From NCBI GenBank assembly GCA_001784115.1, contig MFPD01000025.1, positions 1 to 40,155 on the forward strand: a DNA stretch of 40,155 nt, given 5' to 3'. This document shows positions 27,091 through 36,169 of this stretch, piece by piece. Below the pieces are notes generated by a model. It did no database searches. It was not told the origin of the DNA and was given only the letters and a program-made list of their open reading frames with translations. The stretch comes from Candidatus Levybacteria bacterium RIFCSPLOWO2_02_FULL_37_18. GTDB lineage: Bacteria > Patescibacteriota > Microgenomatia > Levybacterales > UBA12049. How positions within the stretch are numbered: the stretch's first letter is position 1; the number at the start of each line of letters is the position of its first letter. The position numbers and the translations under genes are program-made.

Positions 27091-28384
27091 AGTGGGTTAA
27101 AGCGACAGCAAAAACAGCAAGTGGTGCAACATGGATAAATAATCTATCGACAATATTTTTAACATGGACAACTGGATCTATCGGGCTTATCATAAATACT
27201 ATTATATATAGCAATAGTTGGACTAAAACAAAAATATAAAAAATACTAGTTTTTCTCTTAAAGAGAGAATACGTCAAGGAAAAAAAGAATACTATCCAAA
27301 GTATATTCCAATTCTGGAAATTAATAAACTCTTTTGAGAATTCAAAAATTATGGAAAAAAACGTATCTAAGTGAACGTGATTTTGTAAATTAACTAACAG
27401 AAAATTTTGGGGAACATTGTACAAATATTTGAATATATTCCAATCAATAATAGGTGTTATCCAAAAAAGCATTACCGGAAGTAAATTCGTCTTTTTTGTT
27501 TTAAAAATAAAATAAAGAACAAATAGCTCTGCTAGTATAGAAAAAAACAAACCTTCGTTTTTTATTAGCGCTGTTATTCCTAAAAAAATTTGTAGAAGAA
27601 TAAACGTCATTATTTCTTTTTGCTTAACAAATTGATAAAGTAAGGCACTGCTTAAAAACATATAAAGAGCCAAAGGAATATCTGCATACCCTGCTTCGAA
27701 TCTACCACCATGTCGAATAAGATTTTGCAAAGATAAGAGTAAAAATGTAAATAATAATGCGTTTGTTGTTCCAATTCTTCTTTTTAACTGTGTAAATAAA
27801 CCAATTCCAAGCATTGTGTAGCATCCAAAAAAATAAAGTAATACTGCTGTATCATTTACTTTTCCGAAAACAATATATATAAAAGTTCCAATCAAGCTGA
27901 CAAGCAAAGGATAGTCTGATTGACTATACTGAATTGAACTAGCTTTAATTGATCCGTCGATATAAAACATCTTTGATTTAAAAAGCCAAGACGCCCATCC
28001 GTCCCACGCGGAAAGAGGCCGTAAAGCAGATTCAAAGCCTACAAATCCAATAAGTATAAAAATAAAAAATATTAGTACATAATCTTTTAATCGTAGTTTC
28101 TTATTGAACTTTCTAATGCGAAATATTAAAAGTTCTTTCTTTAATATAAAAATAGCTACGAAAAATAATAACCAAGGAGTAACTACATATAATACAACCC
28201 AGTGAATATTCAATCTTGAATAAAGATAAAGTTGAAACGCACAAACCGCCGAACCCAAAGCAAAAGAGAAAGGTATGGTATCTAAGTCTGAAAAATCATT
28301 TAAAAAACCAAATACCCTTATAACTATTTTTCCAATATAAGTGAAAAAAATAAGTATAAAAATTACTAGTAAGAATTCATTCAT
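27077..28384 (-). CDS. Polytopic GT-C-type membrane protein
   Basis: 435 residues, mostly membrane segments. The loop LRPLSAWDGWASWLFKSKMFYIDGS carries the D-x-W-...-K pattern of many bacterial GT-C proteins, and a second loop reads RHGGRFEAGYADIPLALYMF. It lacks a long soluble C-terminal domain. It overlaps genes on both sides (ATGA with the 154-residue gene upstream). It is probably a polyprenyl-phosphate-sugar-dependent glycosyltransferase, inferred from membrane layout and neighbours. Confidence 0.65.
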   Translation of the reverse strand: MNEFLLVIFILIFFTYIGKIVIRVFGFLNDFSDLDTIPFSFALGSAVCAFQLYLYSRLNIHWVVLYVVTPWLLFFVAIFILKKELLIFRIRKFNKKLRLKDYVLIFFIFILIGFVGFESALRPLSAWDGWASWLFKSKMFYIDGSIKASSIQYSQSDYPLLVSLIGTFIYIVFGKVNDTAVLLYFFGCYTMLGIGLFTQLKRRIGTTNALLFTFLLLSLQNLIRHGGRFEAGYADIPLALYMFLSSALLYQFVKQKEIMTFILLQIFLGITALIKNEGLFFSILAELFVLYFIFKTKKTNLLPVMLFWITPIIDWNIFKYLYNVPQNFLLVNLQNHVHLDTFFSIIFEFSKEFINFQNWNILWIVFFFSLTYSLFKRKTSIFYIFVLVQLLLYIIVFMISPIDPVVHVKNIVDRLFIHVAPLAVFAVALTHYDKG

Positions 28385-28845
28385 AGCTTATATAGTCTTG
28401 CAACATTGTTAAAATCATTTTTTGAAGAATATTGCGCGACTATTTTTCCTTGTACCGAAGGCCAGCTAAATGATTTGTTTTTATTGTGTGTTGAATCATT
28501 CGTTTGATATATTAAAAGGTATGAACATGAACAATTTTTTAAAACAGCTGATATTTTTTTTTGACTAGCAACATACATTAATTTTCTTGGATATAAATAA
28601 TATCTGCCTAGGTAATGTGCTTTTCCACCTGAAGAAAGAAATAATATTGAACTATTTTGCGGTGTATTTTTTTCAACGAATTTTAAAAATGGATGTAGGT
28701 CTCCAAAAATCTTTTCTCGTTTCCGATCTTCTGTTATGAATATCCAATCTTTTTCCTCGGTAACTATTTTAGAAACATTGTATATTGTTCTTATTATTGA
28801 TATACAAACCCAAGTAACAATAACAAAATATAAAAGCTTCTTCAT
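28381..28845 (-). CDS. Small membrane-anchored protein, like a detached GT-C soluble domain
   Basis: 154 residues. One N-terminal membrane segment (about 4-22) is followed by a soluble region with HPFLKFVEKNTPQNSSILFLSSGGKAHYLGRYYLYPRKLMYV. The YYLYPR motif and the 'time in a fixed state' layout (FLKFVEKNTPQNS) recall the soluble C-terminal part of polytopic GT-C proteins. It overlaps both neighbouring GT-C genes by 4 bases (ATGA). It may be the split soluble half of the protein encoded by one of them. The function is unknown. Confidence 0.55.
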   Translation of the reverse strand: MKKLLYFVIVTWVCISIIRTIYNVSKIVTEEKDWIFITEDRKREKIFGDLHPFLKFVEKNTPQNSSILFLSSGGKAHYLGRYYLYPRKLMYVASQKKISAVLKNCSCSYLLIYQTNDSTHNKNKSFSWPSVQGKIVAQYSSKNDFNNVARLYKL

Positions 28846-30371
28846 AACTGTGTAATTTTATCTTTTTTATATAAAAAATTATCGTATTCTTTTACTTTCA
28901 TTATAGTAAGGATTGCGTTTCCTTTTAAAACTACTTTTTTTATTTTTGTATTTATTTTCCAATCATTTGATTCATCGTCAATAAAAATTAAATACCGAAA
29001 TCCCAGCGGGATATGGAATGATAAATTTTTGTTTATTTTCTCTTCAAAACTCCATTTTTTTGAAACTCGCAAAATATGTTTAAATTTCTTATTTTCAGAT
29101 GTTATTCCAGGAATATCATAAATTAAAAATTCTGGTAAATAATACATTATCGGTCTCCAAAGATTTGAAGAAGTGACCAATAAAGTTTCTTTCGGTTGAA
29201 AATTGCTCATTATATATTTAATTTTAGCTGAAAGTCTAATGTCATTTTTCCTTATCTCCGAGTAATGAAAAGATGTGGGTATATAAGATTTTTTAAGTTG
29301 AGGATCTCTATCTCTAAAAAAAGTAAACAAGTTAAATAGCATAAGAACTATAACTACAAAAGAAAAATAATATCTATTACATAGTACCTTCCATACTGCA
29401 TAAGTGACTAACAATAATATCCCGGAAAGGTATGTCATTTGATGACCGGCATGATCGCTTCTTATAAAGAGATTGAACAACAATGACGGAACAATCCACA
29501 GAATAAATAGAATCACTATTTTATTTTTTAGCAATTGAATAACATGAACTCTATTCTTATTATTCTTTAAAGTAAAAACGTAATATGGTAAGAATAATGT
29601 TCCCAAACCAAAAGATAAAAACAAACCCTTTACCAACATCATATAATCATTCAGACCTCTAAATGCCGTGGGATATGGAAACGCACCTTTCTTAGCAAAT
29701 TCACTTGTGATTCTAATATACTCAAATGTTCCTCCGGATGCGGAGATTAATGGAATAAACCAAATAAAAACAAAAACTACAAACGAAATACCTGCGATGC
29801 GTCTTTGTTTTTGTGATAAGTAATATAATGCGTAAAAAAATAATGGAAAGAGAAAAATAAATTCTTGTGGCCGTATTCCGAGTATATATGCAAATAAAAT
29901 TCCTAAAATACTTCCCCATTGTTTATGATCAATCGTTATATAGTAAACAATTAATCCAAATAAAATTGAATTAACTACTAAAAGACCATATGGATATGCT
30001 GTTAATCCGAAAAAATAAAAAGTGGGACCGGAAAGGTAAAGCAATGAACTTATTAACCCAACAGTCTTGTTAAAAACAATTTTCCCTGCAACATAGAATA
30101 AACTTGCGGCTACCGCGCTAGATAGCACGCTTATCCAAATTAATGAACTATGCGGATCATCATGAATAATGTAGTTTATAACTTTTCCTAAAGCAATATA
30201 CAATGGATATCCAGGAGGTGCGGGAGTTTCTTGAATTAAAGAATATCTGATTATTCCGATGCTCCACTGTGGACCATCCCAGTGTGACTGCATTCTTTCA
30301 ACGAAAGGAAATCTCGTTACTATCCCTATCACGAATAAAAATAAAATTATTATATAATCTCGCTTGTCCAT
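28842..30371 (-). CDS. Polytopic GT-C-type glycosyltransferase, first gene of operon
   Basis: 509 residues. It starts MDKRDYIIILFLFVIGIVTRFPFVERMQSHWDGPQWSIGIIRY; the first loop has the acidic HWDGPQW and an ETPAPPGYPLYIALGK stretch typical of bacterial GT39/GT83-like proteins. A soluble C-terminal region follows (YLPEFLIYDIPGI...). The start at 30371 is preferred over 30419, since a perfect -10 box lies at 30399-30404, downstream of that upper start, and AGAGAAAAGG precedes this ATG. It is the first gene of a seven-gene minus-strand operon down to 23543. Confidence 0.72.
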   Translation of the reverse strand: MDKRDYIIILFLFVIGIVTRFPFVERMQSHWDGPQWSIGIIRYSLIQETPAPPGYPLYIALGKVINYIIHDDPHSSLIWISVLSSAVAASLFYVAGKIVFNKTVGLISSLLYLSGPTFYFFGLTAYPYGLLVVNSILFGLIVYYITIDHKQWGSILGILFAYILGIRPQEFIFLFPLFFYALYYLSQKQRRIAGISFVVFVFIWFIPLISASGGTFEYIRITSEFAKKGAFPYPTAFRGLNDYMMLVKGLFLSFGLGTLFLPYYVFTLKNNKNRVHVIQLLKNKIVILFILWIVPSLLFNLFIRSDHAGHQMTYLSGILLLVTYAVWKVLCNRYYFSFVVIVLMLFNLFTFFRDRDPQLKKSYIPTSFHYSEIRKNDIRLSAKIKYIMSNFQPKETLLVTSSNLWRPIMYYLPEFLIYDIPGITSENKKFKHILRVSKKWSFEEKINKNLSFHIPLGFRYLIFIDDESNDWKINTKIKKVVLKGNAILTIMKVKEYDNFLYKKDKITQL

Positions 30372-30398
30372 GCCTTTTCTCTTTGTTACAATACCATA

Positions 30399-30427
30399 AT
30401 TATACAGCAATGAAACCAAGTTCTAAA
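30399..30427 (-). promoter_or_regulatory. Promoter of the minus-strand glycan operon
   Basis: On the minus strand TTTAGA (30422-30427) and a perfect TATAAT (30399-30404) are 17 bases apart. The -10 ends 27 bases before the ATG at 30371, leaving room for a leader with a purine-rich ribosome site. It overlaps the start of the plus-strand GT2 gene (30410). Confidence 0.5.
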
Positions 30428-31114
30428 AAACCTAAGATATCTATTCTTATTCCCGCACTAAATGAAGAAAAAAATATCGCTAAAATTGTCAAAGACTGTT
30501 TACGATTAAAGCAATACGAGTTGCAAGTTCTTGTTGCTGTAGATGGAAAAACATCCGATAATACTGAAGTTGTTGCGAAAAAAGCCGGAGCATCTGTTGT
30601 AAGAATTAAAAAAACAGGAGGAAAAGGAATGACATTTAAGCATGCAATTCCCCATTTAAAAGGTGATTATATTGTTCAAATTGATGCTGATTATCAGTTT
30701 CTCCCTAAAGAAATTCCTAAGCTTATAACTCCTCTTTTGTTAGGTTATGATCTAGCGTTAGGTACACGCTACCAAAAAGGTTCAAGAGTTGAAAAAAATT
30801 CTGTTTCTTTTTTGAAGCTGATTGGAAGTCATGTACTTTCTTTTCTAACTTCCTATTTTTCTCATCAAAGAATCACAGATGTAATGGCTGGTTTTAAAAC
30901 AATTAATCGAATTGTATTAAATGACATACATATTCAGACCCCGCATTTTGGATACGAAGCAGAATTAGTTATCAAAGCCGCAAGAAAGAAATATAAAATT
31001 ATTAATGTCCCCATTACTTACAAAAAGAGAATTACAGGAGCATCAAATGTGCAAATTATTAAACATGGTATATTAACCTTCTTAAGTATTTTAAAGTTTG
31101 GATTTTATTACTAA
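30410..31114 (+). CDS. GT2 family glycosyltransferase, polyprenyl-phosphate sugar synthase type
   Basis: 234 residues with GT-A fold: ISILIPALNEEKNIAKIVKDC, VLVAVDGKTSDNTEVVAKKAGA, the metal site VQIDADYQF and ADVMAGFKTINR. No C-terminal membrane pair, so it is of the DPM1/UgpP-like soluble type. It would load a sugar on polyprenyl phosphate for the GT-C enzymes nearby. ATG 30410 (MKPSSKKPKISI) is preferred; an upstream in-frame extension to 30269 runs through the opposing gene. It is the only plus-strand gene in the glycan locus and converges on the GT2 at 31128. Confidence 0.85.
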   Translation: MKPSSKKPKISILIPALNEEKNIAKIVKDCLRLKQYELQVLVAVDGKTSDNTEVVAKKAGASVVRIKKTGGKGMTFKHAIPHLKGDYIVQIDADYQFLPKEIPKLITPLLLGYDLALGTRYQKGSRVEKNSVSFLKLIGSHVLSFLTSYFSHQRITDVMAGFKTINRIVLNDIHIQTPHFGYEAELVIKAARKKYKIINVPITYKKRITGASNVQIIKHGILTFLSILKFGFYY

Positions 31115-31127
31115 CAAAACTACCTCA

Positions 31128-31823
31128 TTAAAACCACGAACTCCTTATTCCAAATATATACCACCTTAAATAATATGGCAAGAGTTTAAATAATTTAAAT
31201 TTTGACTTTCCTTTTTTTCTTTCTTTCCATGTTGTTGGTATTTCTGCAATTTTATAACCTAAGCTATGTGCTTTCACTGTTAATTCTAAAGGAAGCTCAA
31301 AACCAGCTTTACTTTCTATTTTTATTTCTTTTAACAATCTCCTCCTAAAACACTTAAATGCGTTTGTGGCATCATTTGTGGGAATTCCTGTAAAAAGCCT
31401 TAAAGTTTTACAGGCAAGAAAAGATAGAATACCTTTTATTATCGGTCCCTCTTCTCTTTTTCCATCTTTACTGTATCTTGATGCACATACAAAATCATAA
31501 CCTTTTTCTATTAATCCCACCATTTCATCTATATCTTTCGGATCGTCAGATAGGTCTGCCATCATAATGCAAATTATTTCTCCTCTAGCTTGCTCAAATC
31601 CTGTTTTTAGTGCTTCAACCACACCTACACCATATTTACTTTTAACTAGTTTAAAACAAAATGTTTTATCGTTTATCTTTTTTATTTCTACTAACGTCGG
31701 GTCCTTACTGTCTTGATGCACAAGACTCACTCTATGTGATGTTTTAACGAATCTTTCTATTCCTTTTAGCACGTCTTTTATGTTTTCCTTTTCGTAGTAA
31801 ACTGGGAGAATTATATCCAGCAT
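31128..31823 (-). CDS. GT2 family glycosyltransferase, DPM1-like
   Basis: 231 residues with DIILPVYYEKENIKDVLKGIERF, the metal site CIMMADLSDDPKDI, and ATNAFKCFRRRLLKEIKIESKAGFELPLELTVKAHSLGYKIAEIPTTW. This matches dolichyl/polyprenyl-phosphate sugar synthases without membrane domains. Such an enzyme supplies the lipid-linked donor to GT-C proteins, several of which flank it. A TATAAT lies 8 bases before the start codon. It is 21 bases downstream of the previous minus-strand gene. Confidence 0.87.
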   Translation of the reverse strand: MLDIILPVYYEKENIKDVLKGIERFVKTSHRVSLVHQDSKDPTLVEIKKINDKTFCFKLVKSKYGVGVVEALKTGFEQARGEIICIMMADLSDDPKDIDEMVGLIEKGYDFVCASRYSKDGKREEGPIIKGILSFLACKTLRLFTGIPTNDATNAFKCFRRRLLKEIKIESKAGFELPLELTVKAHSLGYKIAEIPTTWKERKKGKSKFKLFKLLPYYLRWYIFGIRSSWF

Positions 31824-31831
31824 AAAACAAG

Positions 31832-31837
31832 ATTATA
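31832..31837 (-). promoter_or_regulatory. -10 box of the DPM1-like GT2 gene
   Basis: A perfect TATAAT on the minus strand ends 8 bases before the ATG at 31823. No -35 match is seen at 17 bases. The spacing again fits a leaderless or nearly leaderless RNA. Confidence 0.38.
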
Positions 31838-31844
31838 CTAGATT

Positions 31845-33407
31845 TTATTCTTTAATTCGATACACAAAAATACTGTTTGTTAAGTATTCTTTAGTATAAA
31901 ATGTATCCAATAAGTTTTTTATCTCTGGAATCCTCTTAAAATTATCTACATCATCCACAACCCATGCGTTATTGTTATAGAAAATAAATTTAGGTTTATT
32001 TTTTTGTAAATCGTAAATAAGCTCATATCTTTTTTCTATAATATTTGCCATAAATGGAAGATCATAGCGTGTAGGATTAATTTTATTTGTTAACATATAC
32101 ATCATTGGTTCGTCACTTAAGAAAAAAATTAAATCTGCTTTTGTGGTATTGGTATTCACAAATTTTTGTACGTCACGAATGTAATTTCTTTGATTAGGGG
32201 TTATTTCAATGTATCCAACGCGAAACGGATTAGTAAACTCCCTAAACAAAACGAAAGGCGTAAAGGATGCTTTAACAAAATTTTGTCTGAAGATAAGAAG
32301 CAGTCTGAAGTAAAATATGCATAAAAAAGTAAGAAATACTACTGTAAAAAACTTCTCTCTTTTTCCATTACTTTCTACCTTGGTAAGTAATTTTGTAATA
32401 AATAAAATACTTATTATAATTACAGGGTGAATTACAAAAAAGATATGTCCAGGCCTGCCAATTACAACAACATACAATACGATCCCATACAAAAATAATA
32501 AACTTATAATCTTATCTTGCTCGGATAATAAACGTAATATAAATCGGATAAGCAAATAAAAGAATGCTCCTAGGTACACAATCAACATCCAATACAAAAA
32601 TCCGTCTTTTGAGATAACAAACGAGATTACATTTGGAACAGGAAAATTTTTACCGTTAGGACTATTTATCCCCGAAAAAGATATCAATGCATCTGCTGTG
32701 GTATACATATACGAGTTAAACCATCCTTCATGTGATGACCAAAGAAAAAAAATACTTGAAACCAAAACAATACCTATTAAAAAATAGAATAAATTCAATA
32801 TCTCAGATTTTATTTTTTTTGAAAAAAGTAATCGTAAAAAAATTATTCCAGTACAAACCAATATCGAAAATAAACCAATATCAGGACTAATAAGAAATGA
32901 AACTATGCTAAAAATTCCTGTTAAAAAATAAAAAGATTTTTTCTTGTAAAAAAGTAATAGAGCAATAAAAAGCAATACTAAAAATCCACCCCCTTGTCTA
33001 AAACTTAAACCGGGAATTAAAATTAAAAATAATAGAATTACTCTTCTTTCTATCGTTCTTACCTTGGAAACATAAAGTAAAATATTAATTGTTGCTATCG
33101 ATATAACTGTTCCTATCGTCATGTATATTCTTATCAAGGAAGCTGACGGGCTAAATAACTTAAATAGAACAAAAAGAGGATACACGTATAACGGACCATA
33201 AGGGATGTATACATCTTCATACATGTGTTTACCCAATAACATATGATTTACCCAAGCTCCAAGTTGTCCTTCGTCTATAAAATTAAGATCACCATAGAAA
33301 GGCGAAATAAATAATAAAGAACCAAACGCCAAAGCAACCAAGGCAATCAATACACTTTCTATTACAAACGACCTTACTATTTTCTTTTTTGAATCCATAT
33401 AAACCAT
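31845..33407 (-). CDS. Polytopic GT-C-type membrane protein
   Basis: 520 residues with about a dozen membrane segments. The first loop reads YGDLNFIDEGQLGAWVNHMLLGKHMYEDVYIPYGPLYVYPLF: an acidic pair DEG, then a D-x-Y-x-P-Y-G-P motif seen in many bacterial GT39-like proteins. The soluble C-terminal part includes ITPNQRNYIRDVQKFVNTNTTKADLIFFLSDEPMMYMLTNKINPTRYDLPF, a common layout. The start could also be 33398 (MDSKKK). The gene overlaps the YfhO-like gene upstream by 31 bases. Confidence 0.68.
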   Translation of the reverse strand: MVYMDSKKKIVRSFVIESVLIALVALAFGSLLFISPFYGDLNFIDEGQLGAWVNHMLLGKHMYEDVYIPYGPLYVYPLFVLFKLFSPSASLIRIYMTIGTVISIATINILLYVSKVRTIERRVILLFLILIPGLSFRQGGGFLVLLFIALLLFYKKKSFYFLTGIFSIVSFLISPDIGLFSILVCTGIIFLRLLFSKKIKSEILNLFYFLIGIVLVSSIFFLWSSHEGWFNSYMYTTADALISFSGINSPNGKNFPVPNVISFVISKDGFLYWMLIVYLGAFFYLLIRFILRLLSEQDKIISLLFLYGIVLYVVVIGRPGHIFFVIHPVIIISILFITKLLTKVESNGKREKFFTVVFLTFLCIFYFRLLLIFRQNFVKASFTPFVLFREFTNPFRVGYIEITPNQRNYIRDVQKFVNTNTTKADLIFFLSDEPMMYMLTNKINPTRYDLPFMANIIEKRYELIYDLQKNKPKFIFYNNNAWVVDDVDNFKRIPEIKNLLDTFYTKEYLTNSIFVYRIKE

Positions 33408-36169
33408 ACAAAAGAACTAAAGATTATAATAACTAATATTCCGACGATGATATAAAAATAGTCTTGCTGTTTTGGATAATTGTGAACTGTCAACCAATTA
33501 ATAGCTGATGTTTGTGGCATTTTAAAATATATCTTTGTAATCTTAGACACTATTAAGATTATGCCTATTGAACCTATAGCCCCTAAAAAAAATACCCAGA
33601 CGTGCTCCCACCACTTAACCCGCTTGTTAATATTAAACGCCCATCTGTTCCACTTCTGACTAAAATTCATAAACCTGCTCGTATTTTTTTCCTTTCTTAA
33701 AACATAAATAATAACACTCAACCACGAAATAAAACTAATCAAAATTCCAATATAAAAAGAGTACGGGTTATAAGAAATAGAAATAATATGTTTTCCTGAA
33801 GGAACAAGTAGCGATATGAATGGGTTTTCGTTTTCTATTAAAACTGGTATTCCATCAACCGTCCCCCGCCATCCTGGAAAAAACGTCTGGTTAATAACTA
33901 CTTTTTCAAAATTGATAGAATCTGTTTCGAATGTTATATGTTCTGGTGTTATTGAAGGGTTTTGATAACTTCCCTTCATGTTAATAATATTTACGTCTGG
34001 AACTTTAAATACACGTACGTTTTTCTCACCAAATAGGTGCACAAACTTTTTTTCTGAATTAGGAACGTCATACAAAAACTCTAGATAAGGAATACCTTTA
34101 GAATTCGTCCACAATCCAATCCTATTTAATTCAGAGGAATTATTTGAGTCGAATAGTAATTCGTATTCATTATTTCTATCTAAATTTACGGGAAGATCAA
34201 ACGTGTAATACATAAAATCTCTGACTTCGTTACATGAAAAAGTTGTTTGCGAAATAACTTCTGTTGAGCGTAATGAAACACGAACAGCACACGTGTTTAT
34301 TCTGTTAAAATTGGCTGTTAGTATTCTTATTTGTTTTAAAGAATTAAACTGAGGTTTAAAACGAACAACATATTCTTTATCTCTAGTAATCGACAATATT
34401 TTTTGGTAGAAAGACTGGTAGGGAACTTTTATAAGATTTAAATCATAATCAGAAATAACATATGTTACTCCTAATTTTTTAAGATTTTCTAATTTCACCT
34501 CATTGGGATTTCCCCACTGATTTATATTAGGAAAAAGGGAGTCAAACTTTTTTTTATACCAATCAACTTCTAATGCATCATAATTTTGTACATGAGGTAT
34601 GTGATACGCAATATTAATATCCTCCGGAAAATTAGGATTCCCTACCTCTAAAATTGTTCCACGCGGTAAACTTTTAAGGTTTGTAAAAAACGAATTATCC
34701 GGATAATATTGTGAGGATGAAGGATTGTACGCGTACAATAAAAAACCTGTTTGAAAGTATAGAGGAATAAGTAAAATTAAAAAAAATCTTTTAAATCTTT
34801 TTTGCAATATCAACAATAAAATTAAAAAAAATACCCATGAACTAAGAAAGATTACACCTAAGTGAAGCTGTAAAAAAACAAGAAAATTTTTCACTTGTAT
34901 TTGTTGATTCAATGAATATAAACGTATACTAATATACATTAGCATTGATACAATAATTGAAATAAAAGTAAAGAGTGTAAAATGTATTTTCTTAATCTTT
35001 ACCTTTGTTATAAATAGTTGCTCAAGGGTAATCGAAGACAATACTGCTAATCCAAATGCAGCAACTCCAACAAATCTGTTATTTGCATTTTTGTTTAAAA
35101 CCGGTAAGAAGGTGACCAACCAAAAAGGCCAAATTTTGTATGCTAGCGCCCAGCATAATAGAACAATTACACCCCATATTCTAAACAATGGTTCTCTATA
35201 AAATTTAAACACGCCCCAAAGTGACAAGGCTAAGGTAACCGGTCCTACGTATCCTCCAATTGCTTCTTGAAAATTCACACCAAATATTGGCTTATAAAAC
35301 TGCTGATGAGGAGCACCAAAGATAAAAGGAATAAAATTTATTACAAAAGATTTTAAAGGCAAAAAATTTCCTTCAATTCTTTCATTTAATGAGCTGCTGT
35401 TAAAAAGATACTCAAGAAATGGAATCATCTGTACAGATGACAGAATAAACCCAAGAAGTACGGATAAAAATACATATCTTAAAGTTTTTAAAAATCTAAG
35501 TCTTAGGATTGAATACAAACTGTGGGCTATAAAAACTATAAAAAGTGTTTCCGGATGGCCACCAAAAAATCCTATGCAATAACTAATTGATACAAGAAGA
35601 AAAAGGTAATTTTTTTTAGATTTATCTTTTTTTATTTTTTCAGTAAAATAAAAAAATAGAGGCAGTAAAATAAAAACATTTGTATGAGGCCACAACAACC
35701 ACACAATTGAAAATGCTGAGGAAATACCAACGAACGCACCGAATAAACTAATTTTTCCCGAACAGTTAATTATTTTCAGATACAAAAATATAAACCAGAA
35801 ATAGAAATATAGTTTTAATACAGGAATCAAAAATAACGCAGCTTTAGTTGGTAAAAAATAATAAAAAATCTGTAGTGGATATAATACTGCTGATTGAGAA
35901 TTAGCTAAAAATGGTGATCCCATTCCATTTAAGTTATTCCATAAGGGAAATTCACCTTTTTGGATTCTTTCTTTTGCGTATAATCTCCAAGGTTCAAATT
36001 GGAAAACAGGATCTGCAAGTAAAGAATTCTTTGATTTTTGCCAATTTCCTTGATTAAATGTAGGAAAATTGTTCAAAATATCTATTGGCAAGAAATAGAA
36101 ATTAATAAAAAGTGAAGAAATAAAAATTAGCAGAAGTCCAATAAAAAAGAGCAATTTACTGTTTTTCAT
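33377..36169 (-). CDS. YfhO-family large membrane protein
   Basis: 930 residues. It opens with a membrane segment and the loop DPVFQFEPWRLYAKERIQKGEFPLWNNLNGMGSPFLANSQSAVLYPLQIFY, the best-conserved stretch of YfhO proteins, followed by about 12 membrane segments. A large extracytoplasmic C-terminal domain follows (about 470-780) with YNALEVDWYKK-like and FFPGWRGTVDG motifs, then further membrane segments. In Bacillus and Listeria, YfhO-type proteins act with a GT2 in extracellular teichoic acid glycosylation. Here it stands beside DPM1-like GT2 genes. It overlaps its neighbours on both sides. The C-terminal WNRWAFNIN tail is unusual. Confidence 0.85.
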   Translation of the reverse strand: MKNSKLLFFIGLLLIFISSLFINFYFLPIDILNNFPTFNQGNWQKSKNSLLADPVFQFEPWRLYAKERIQKGEFPLWNNLNGMGSPFLANSQSAVLYPLQIFYYFLPTKAALFLIPVLKLYFYFWFIFLYLKIINCSGKISLFGAFVGISSAFSIVWLLWPHTNVFILLPLFFYFTEKIKKDKSKKNYLFLLVSISYCIGFFGGHPETLFIVFIAHSLYSILRLRFLKTLRYVFLSVLLGFILSSVQMIPFLEYLFNSSSLNERIEGNFLPLKSFVINFIPFIFGAPHQQFYKPIFGVNFQEAIGGYVGPVTLALSLWGVFKFYREPLFRIWGVIVLLCWALAYKIWPFWLVTFLPVLNKNANNRFVGVAAFGLAVLSSITLEQLFITKVKIKKIHFTLFTFISIIVSMLMYISIRLYSLNQQIQVKNFLVFLQLHLGVIFLSSWVFFLILLLILQKRFKRFFLILLIPLYFQTGFLLYAYNPSSSQYYPDNSFFTNLKSLPRGTILEVGNPNFPEDINIAYHIPHVQNYDALEVDWYKKKFDSLFPNINQWGNPNEVKLENLKKLGVTYVISDYDLNLIKVPYQSFYQKILSITRDKEYVVRFKPQFNSLKQIRILTANFNRINTCAVRVSLRSTEVISQTTFSCNEVRDFMYYTFDLPVNLDRNNEYELLFDSNNSSELNRIGLWTNSKGIPYLEFLYDVPNSEKKFVHLFGEKNVRVFKVPDVNIINMKGSYQNPSITPEHITFETDSINFEKVVINQTFFPGWRGTVDGIPVLIENENPFISLLVPSGKHIISISYNPYSFYIGILISFISWLSVIIYVLRKEKNTSRFMNFSQKWNRWAFNINKRVKWWEHVWVFFLGAIGSIGIILIVSKITKIYFKMPQTSAINWLTVHNYPKQQDYFYIIVGILVIIIFSSFVWFIWIQKRK

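Noticed and set aside
30269-30409. N-terminal extension of the plus-strand GT2 (from 30269)
   Set aside because: It runs through the opposing GT-C gene, and the family start is just after 30410.
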